Source: Sphingomonas sp. UBA4766
GTDB taxonomy: Bacteria > Pseudomonadota > Alphaproteobacteria > Sphingomonadales > Sphingomonadaceae
Assembly (NCBI GenBank): GCA_002403415.1
Contig: DHHS01000056.1
Location: 21,714 to 30,099, forward strand
Reading direction: 5' to 3'
Length of the DNA: 8,386 nt
The translations under genes were made by a program, and so were the position numbers. Position 1 is the first letter of the stretch, and each line of letters begins with the position of its first letter. Shown one piece after another: positions 5,573 to 8,386 of this stretch. Below the pieces are notes generated by a model, which saw only the letters and a list, made by a program, of their open reading frames with translations, did no database searches and was not told the origin of the DNA.

Positions 5573-6490
5573 ATGGCCGATTTTACCACCATCGCGAGCG
5601 ACTTGCGCTTCCCCGAAGGGCCGGTCGCCATGCCCGATGGCAGCATCATCCTGGTCGAAATTGCCGCCGGGCGGATCACCCGCATCACTCTCAATGGCGA
5701 AAAGCAGGTGGTAGCAGAGCCCGGCGGTGGGCCGAACGGACTCGCCATGGGGCCGGATGGCAAGCTTTATTGCTGCAACAATGGCGGGTTCAACTGGGCG
5801 GAACCGTCAAATGGTCTGCTGATCCCGCATGGTCAGGCCGATGATTATTCGGGCGGGCGGATTGAGCGGATCGATTTGGCGACGGGCGCGGTCGAGACGC
5901 TTTACCGGGATGGCGATTTCGGATGCACGCTGCGCGGGCCGAACGACATTGTGTTCGACGCCCATGGCGGGTTCTGGTTCACCGATCATGGCAAGACGCG
6001 ACCGCGCAGCCGCGACGTGACCGGTATCTTTTACGCAAAGGCCGATGGGTCGCACCTCGAAGAAGTCGTGTTCCCTAGCGAAAACCCGAACGGCATCGGC
6101 CTGTCGCCTGATGGTGCCACGCTCTATGTGGCGGAAACCTATACCTGCCGCCTGATGGCGTTTCGCGTGACGGCACCGGGCATGGTCGATCGGACGGCGG
6201 GGCTTGGGGGGCCGGGCATCCCGCTTTACCGCCCGGCGGGGTTCAAATTCTTTGATTCGCTGGGCGTGGAGGAAGGCGGCAACATCGCCGTCGCGACGAT
6301 CGGCGAAAGCGGCATTTCGGTGATTTCGCCCACCGGCGACCTAGTCGAATTCGTGCCAACGCCGGATCCGTTCACCACCAACATCTGCTGGGGCGGGGCG
6401 GATCGGCGCACGGCCTATATCACGCTTTCGGGCACCGGACGGCTGGTCGCGATGCCGTGGCCGCGTGCGGGGTTGAAGCTGATAGTTTAA
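5573..6490 (+). CDS. SMP-30/gluconolactonase family beta-propeller protein
   Basis: This 305-residue protein belongs to the SMP-30/gluconolaconase/LRE-like family: six-bladed beta-propellers that hold a divalent metal and mostly hydrolyse sugar lactones. The expected metal-site residues are visible: Glu15 in RFPEGPV, Asn124 in RGPNDIVFD, Asn173 in NPNGIGLSPDG and Asp228 in FFDSLGV. The propeller-blade repeats SPDGATLYVAE and GPDGKLYCCNN are also clear. The substrate is not predictable; aldonolactones or other lactones are likely. ATG 5573 is chosen over the in-frame ATG 5558 because AGGAG (5563-5567) lies between them with 5-base spacing to 5573. No signal peptide is seen, so it is probably cytoplasmic. 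It is divergent from the ThDP enzyme, suggesting a shared catabolic role, and its stop shares TTAA with the convergent universal stress gene. Confidence 0.9.
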   Translation: MADFTTIASDLRFPEGPVAMPDGSIILVEIAAGRITRITLNGEKQVVAEPGGGPNGLAMGPDGKLYCCNNGGFNWAEPSNGLLIPHGQADDYSGGRIERIDLATGAVETLYRDGDFGCTLRGPNDIVFDAHGGFWFTDHGKTRPRSRDVTGIFYAKADGSHLEEVVFPSENPNGIGLSPDGATLYVAETYTCRLMAFRVTAPGMVDRTAGLGGPGIPLYRPAGFKFFDSLGVEEGGNIAVATIGESGISVISPTGDLVEFVPTPDPFTTNICWGGADRRTAYITLSGTGRLVAMPWPRAGLKLIV

Positions 6491-7299
6491 TGGCTCAGCA
6501 GAATTGGACACGGCGCATTGTCGAGCAAATGTTGTGTCACGCCGCCGAAAATGGTTTCGCGAAACCGGCTATGCCCATAGGCACCCATGACGATCCAGTC
6601 GGCTGCGGCTGCTTCCGCCGCCGCACTGAGCGCCGCGCCGATCGTGCCGCACTCGCGCGGTCGTTCGATCAGTTCGGCATGAATGGCGTGCCGCGACAGG
6701 TAGCGGGTTGCATCAGTTGCGGGAAAGCTGTCACTTTCGTCGGTGATCGTCACGACCTTCACCGTGCGCGCATGCGTAAGCAGCGGGACGGCAGCACGCA
6801 GCGCGTTCGCTGCCTCCGCCGTTCCTGACCAGGCGATCATGGCCGTCCCTTGCACAAATTCTGGCCTGGTGTGAGGCGGCACTGCCAGCACCGGGCAACC
6901 GGTCGTCAACACCACATCACCGACCAGCCGCACCGAATCCGGGTCCGTCCGTCCCTCAAGCCGGCTGAGGCCCAGAATGACCAGATCGGCCAGCCGCGCA
7001 GCATTGGCCAGCCCATCAGCGATCAGACCGGTGCTGGTCACGCTGTCCCATGGCACATCCTCTTGCGTCATCCGGTCGGCGAGGCGCTCGACAAGTGCTG
7101 CTTCCTGGCGCTGCGCCTCGGCCAGCGCATCGGCGATCAGGTAACCGCCGCCAAACGGGTCCATCGCGACAAACCGCCGCAGCGGCGTGTTGATGTGCAG
7201 CGTCAGATGCGCGGCCATTATCCGCGCGAGGTCAAGCGCGGTGTTGAGAGTGGCATCGGCGCTGGGCGTGCCATCGGCATAAACAAGGAACGAACGCAT
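6487..7299 (-). CDS. Universal stress protein with two tandem UspA domains
   Basis: This 270-residue protein has two UspA-type domains. The first (about 1-141) starts MRSFLVYADGTPSADATL and ends GCPVLAVPP, with a degenerate nucleotide motif. The second (about 150-270) ends with GAYGHSRFRETIFGGVTQ (239-256), close to the family ATP-binding pattern G-2x-G-9x-G-(S/T), with Gly253 in place of Ser/Thr, then CPILLSH. Such tandem proteins are cytoplasmic and are induced by starvation, redox or oxygen stress; the molecular role is usually undefined. A longer frame extends upstream, but ATG 7299 is preferred because AAAGGA (7312-7307) is 7 bases away and the fold starts there. An FNR/FixK-like box lies about 70 bases upstream. 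The stop shares TTAA with the lactonase gene. Confidence 0.93.
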   Translation of the reverse strand: MRSFLVYADGTPSADATLNTALDLARIMAAHLTLHINTPLRRFVAMDPFGGGYLIADALAEAQRQEAALVERLADRMTQEDVPWDSVTSTGLIADGLANAARLADLVILGLSRLEGRTDPDSVRLVGDVVLTTGCPVLAVPPHTRPEFVQGTAMIAWSGTAEAANALRAAVPLLTHARTVKVVTITDESDSFPATDATRYLSRHAIHAELIERPRECGTIGAALSAAAEAAAADWIVMGAYGHSRFRETIFGGVTQHLLDNAPCPILLSH

Positions 7300-7362
7300 C
7301 GGGCGATCCTTTCGGGTGACGGGGTGATGGCGTCTTTTTGCGGGTAATTGCCTTGCCGCGCA

Positions 7363-7376
7363 TTGACGGCGATCAA
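7363..7376. promoter_or_regulatory. FNR/FixK/Anr-type binding site
   Basis: TTGACGGCGATCAA fits the FNR-family consensus TTGAT-N4-ATCAA at nine of ten fixed positions, and flanking A and T extend the dyad to 16 bases. It is centred 70 bases upstream of the universal stress protein start and about 115 bases upstream of scoA. Oxygen-responsive control of universal stress genes by FNR-family regulators is well known, so the usp gene is the likely target. No strong -10 is visible, so placement relative to a transcription start is unverified. Confidence 0.65.
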
Positions 7377-7423
7377 TCGGCCCGCTTTCGCCTAAACCGG
7401 CGCAATCGGGCACCGGCAAATCG

Positions 7424-7450
7424 TTGACCCTGTGCGGGCGGGCGGATTAT
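7424..7450 (+). promoter_or_regulatory. Candidate promoter for scoAB
   Basis: TTGACC (7424-7429) is a five-of-six match to the -35 consensus. GATTAT (7445-7450) follows with a 15-base spacer; a shifted -10 reading TTATCG at 7447 would give 17. The implied start near 7457 leaves a leader of about 27 bases with GGAG (7470-7473) as ribosome-binding site. This is a by-eye call. Confidence 0.45.
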
Positions 7451-7466
7451 CGTGAACACGATCCGC
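7442..7466. promoter_or_regulatory. Palindromic operator candidate over the scoA promoter
   Basis: ATCGTG (7449-7454) and CACGAT (7457-7462) flank a 2-base AA centre. Outer arms GCGG (7442-7445) and CCGC (7463-7466) extend the dyad with a 3-base offset on the left. It overlaps the predicted -10 and transcription start of scoA, a classic repressor position. The regulator is unknown and is not encoded in the window. Confidence 0.5.
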
Positions 7467-7483
7467 TATGGAGATTCCGTGCA

Positions 7484-8191
7484 ATGCAAAAACTCTATCC
7501 CAACGCCGCTGCCGCGCTTGAGGGGGCGTTGTTCGATGGCATGATGATCTGCGCAGGCGGCTTTGGCCTGTGCGGCATTCCCGAACGCTTGATCGACGCG
7601 ATCCGCGATGCGGGCGTCAAGCATCTGACCATCGCCAGCAATAATGCCGGAATCGACGGCGAGGGGCTGGGCAAGTTGCTGCGCACGCGCCAGGTCAAGA
7701 AGATGATCTCGAGCTATGTTGGCGAGAATAAGGAATTTGAGCGGCAGTATCTGTCGGGCGAGCTTGAGGTCGAGTTTTGCCCGCAAGGGACACTGGCGGA
7801 GCGGTGCCGGGCAGGGGGCGCTGGTATTCCCGGCTTCTACACCAAGACCGGCGTCGGCACTTTAGTGGCAGAGGGCAAGCCCGTTATGCAGTTCGACGGC
7901 GAGGATTACATCCTCGAACGCGGGATCGTCGCCGACCTGTCGATCATCAAGGGGTGGAAAGCGGACGAGGCCGGCAATCTGATATTCCGCAAGACCGCGC
8001 GCAATTTCAATCAGCCGATGGCAACCGCCGGGCGGCTGTGCGTGGCCGAAGTGGAGGAAATCGTGCCGGTCGGCGCGCTCGATGCCGATCAGGTGCATTT
8101 GCCGGGTATTTATGTGAACCGGCTGATCCTGGGCGCGCCCTATGACAAGAAGATCGAATTCGTGACCACGCGCGAGCGGGCGGCGGTGTGA
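7484..8191 (+). CDS. scoA: 3-oxoacid CoA-transferase subunit A
   Basis: This 235-residue subunit belongs to CoA-transferase family I, which moves CoA from succinyl-CoA (or acetyl-CoA) to acetoacetate or another 3-oxoacid in the cytoplasm. The family signature DGMMICAGGFGLCGIP (18-33) is complete. Also present are SNNAGIDGEGLGKLL (52-66) and the segment FCPQGTLAERCRAGG (98-112) followed by GIPGFYTKTGVGT. Length fits SCOT subunit A. The catalytic Glu is on subunit B. ATG 7484 matches family starts, with GGAG 10 bases upstream; a longer frame back to 7424 would cover the promoter and is rejected. A small ORF and then scoB follow. Acetoacetate use through SCOT feeds ketone-body and polyhydroxybutyrate turnover. 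AtoD-type or 3-oxoadipate transferases are close relatives, so the substrate is not fixed by sequence alone. Confidence 0.94.
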   Translation: MQKLYPNAAAALEGALFDGMMICAGGFGLCGIPERLIDAIRDAGVKHLTIASNNAGIDGEGLGKLLRTRQVKKMISSYVGENKEFERQYLSGELEVEFCPQGTLAERCRAGGAGIPGFYTKTGVGTLVAEGKPVMQFDGEDYILERGIVADLSIIKGWKADEAGNLIFRKTARNFNQPMATAGRLCVAEVEEIVPVGALDADQVHLPGIYVNRLILGAPYDKKIEFVTTRERAAV

Positions 8192-8301
8192 ATGCCGCGC
8201 GACCTTGGTTGCTCCCGGCGGCTCTCACGGGCGTCGCTTGTTTCGCCATTGGCACGGCCCGCGCATGGCCACAGCTTTCTCCAACAAGGACGATCCAATG
8301 A
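8188..8301 (+). CDS. Possible small membrane protein encoded between scoA and scoB
   Basis: An open frame of 37 codons starts at GTG 8188, inside the last bases of scoA, and stops at TGA 8299-8301, inside the scoB start. The start shares GTGA with the scoA stop, and its own stop shares ATGA with the scoB ATG. Both are 4-base overlaps typical of translational coupling. The predicted peptide begins MNAARPWLLPAALTGVACFA and continues IGTARAWPQL. It has one hydrophobic segment of about 17-20 residues preceded by Arg5, as expected for a single-pass membrane peptide or signal anchor. The ribosome-binding sequence is weak (GAGCGGG region). I do not recognise a family. It could instead be an ordinary 106-base spacer open by chance in GC-rich DNA. 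An ATG frame at 8192 gives an Arg/His-rich 39-residue peptide that looks non-coding. Confidence 0.45.
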   Translation: MNAARPWLLPAALTGVACFAIGTARAWPQLSPTRTIQ

Positions 8302-8386
8302 CCACCCATGACGGACTGACCAAGGGCTGGAGCCGTGACGACATGGCCGCCCGCGCAGCCAAGGAATTGCAGGACGGGTTCTATGT
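8298..8386 (+). CDS. scoB: 3-oxoacid CoA-transferase subunit B, N-terminal part (runs off right edge)
   Basis: The visible 29 residues include GWSRDDMAARAAKELQDGFY, the conserved start of SCOT subunit B, where the AARAAKEL-x-DG-x-Y pattern is characteristic. AAGGA (8286-8290) is 7 bases before the ATG. Full-length ScoB is about 210 residues and carries the catalytic Glu that forms the CoA thioester; that part is outside the window. It lies 106 bases after scoA, an unusually wide gap for this normally tightly packed pair. The gap is filled by a small open frame ending in an ATGA overlap with this start. Confidence 0.93.
   Translation, partial: MTTHDGLTKGWSRDDMAARAAKELQDGFY

Noticed and set aside
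6850..7347. 165-residue rightward frame over the universal stress gene
   Set aside because: Antisense shadow with low-complexity Arg/His/Gln content; the reverse strand shows UspA motifs.
7300..7419. 40-residue N-terminal extension of the universal stress protein
   Set aside because: It would translate through the FNR box and the ribosome-binding site; the UspA fold begins at the ATG at 7299, which has AAAGGA upstream.
8192..8311. Alternative 39-codon ATG frame right after scoA
   Set aside because: Encodes an Arg/His/Ser-rich peptide with no hydrophobic or domain character and intrudes into scoB; the GTG frame at 8188 fits the junctions better.

Overview
The window looks like a chromosomal segment of a GC-rich alphaproteobacterium, most likely in the Sphingomonadales. 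That placement is inferred from the fused ThiS-ThiG protein, the aroQ-accB-accC order, the Ala/Pro-rich linker in AccB and the overall protein style. It has not been tested by any search. Coding density is very high. No gene-free stretch reaches 300 bases; the longest is the 184-base gap at 7300-7483. I see no rRNA, tRNA, insertion sequence, CRISPR array or phage gene.

Left part (1-2388): a leftward operon aroQ-accB-accC (accC runs off the left edge) encodes 3-dehydroquinase of the shikimate pathway and two subunits of acetyl-CoA carboxylase. Diverging from it is thiSG, a single reading frame joining the sulfur carrier ThiS to thiazole synthase ThiG. The gap between them (1253-1383) holds a plausible promoter in each direction and an 8-bp inverted repeat.

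Centre-left (2389-3824): three rightward genes for exported or envelope proteins. They are a 110-residue Cys/His-containing small protein, a 51-residue secreted Cys/Met-rich peptide followed at once by a strong intrinsic terminator, and a lipoprotein with an alpha/beta-hydrolase fold. The two small Cys-rich proteins are the least explained products in the window and could bind metal, copper being the obvious guess.

Centre (3821-6490): a leftward orphan thiamine-diphosphate enzyme of the acetolactate synthase superfamily diverges from a rightward SMP-30/gluconolactonase family protein across a 75-base gap. That gap contains an 8-9-8 inverted repeat overlapping the ribosome-binding site of the ThDP enzyme. 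Both genes meet their convergent neighbours in an identical 4-base TTAA overlap that supplies both stop codons.

Right part (6487-8386): a leftward tandem-domain universal stress protein diverges from a rightward scoA-(small ORF)-scoB operon for a 3-oxoacid CoA-transferase. The gap between them carries an FNR/FixK-type box and a palindrome lying over the likely scoA promoter. Between scoA and scoB is a 37-codon hydrophobic ORF joined to both neighbours by 4-base start/stop overlaps. It is a good candidate for an unannotated small membrane protein.

Most of the window is housekeeping and catabolic metabolism. The points most worth following are the small ORF inside scoAB, the secreted Cys/Met-rich peptide, the buried ThiS C-terminus, and the operator-like palindromes.
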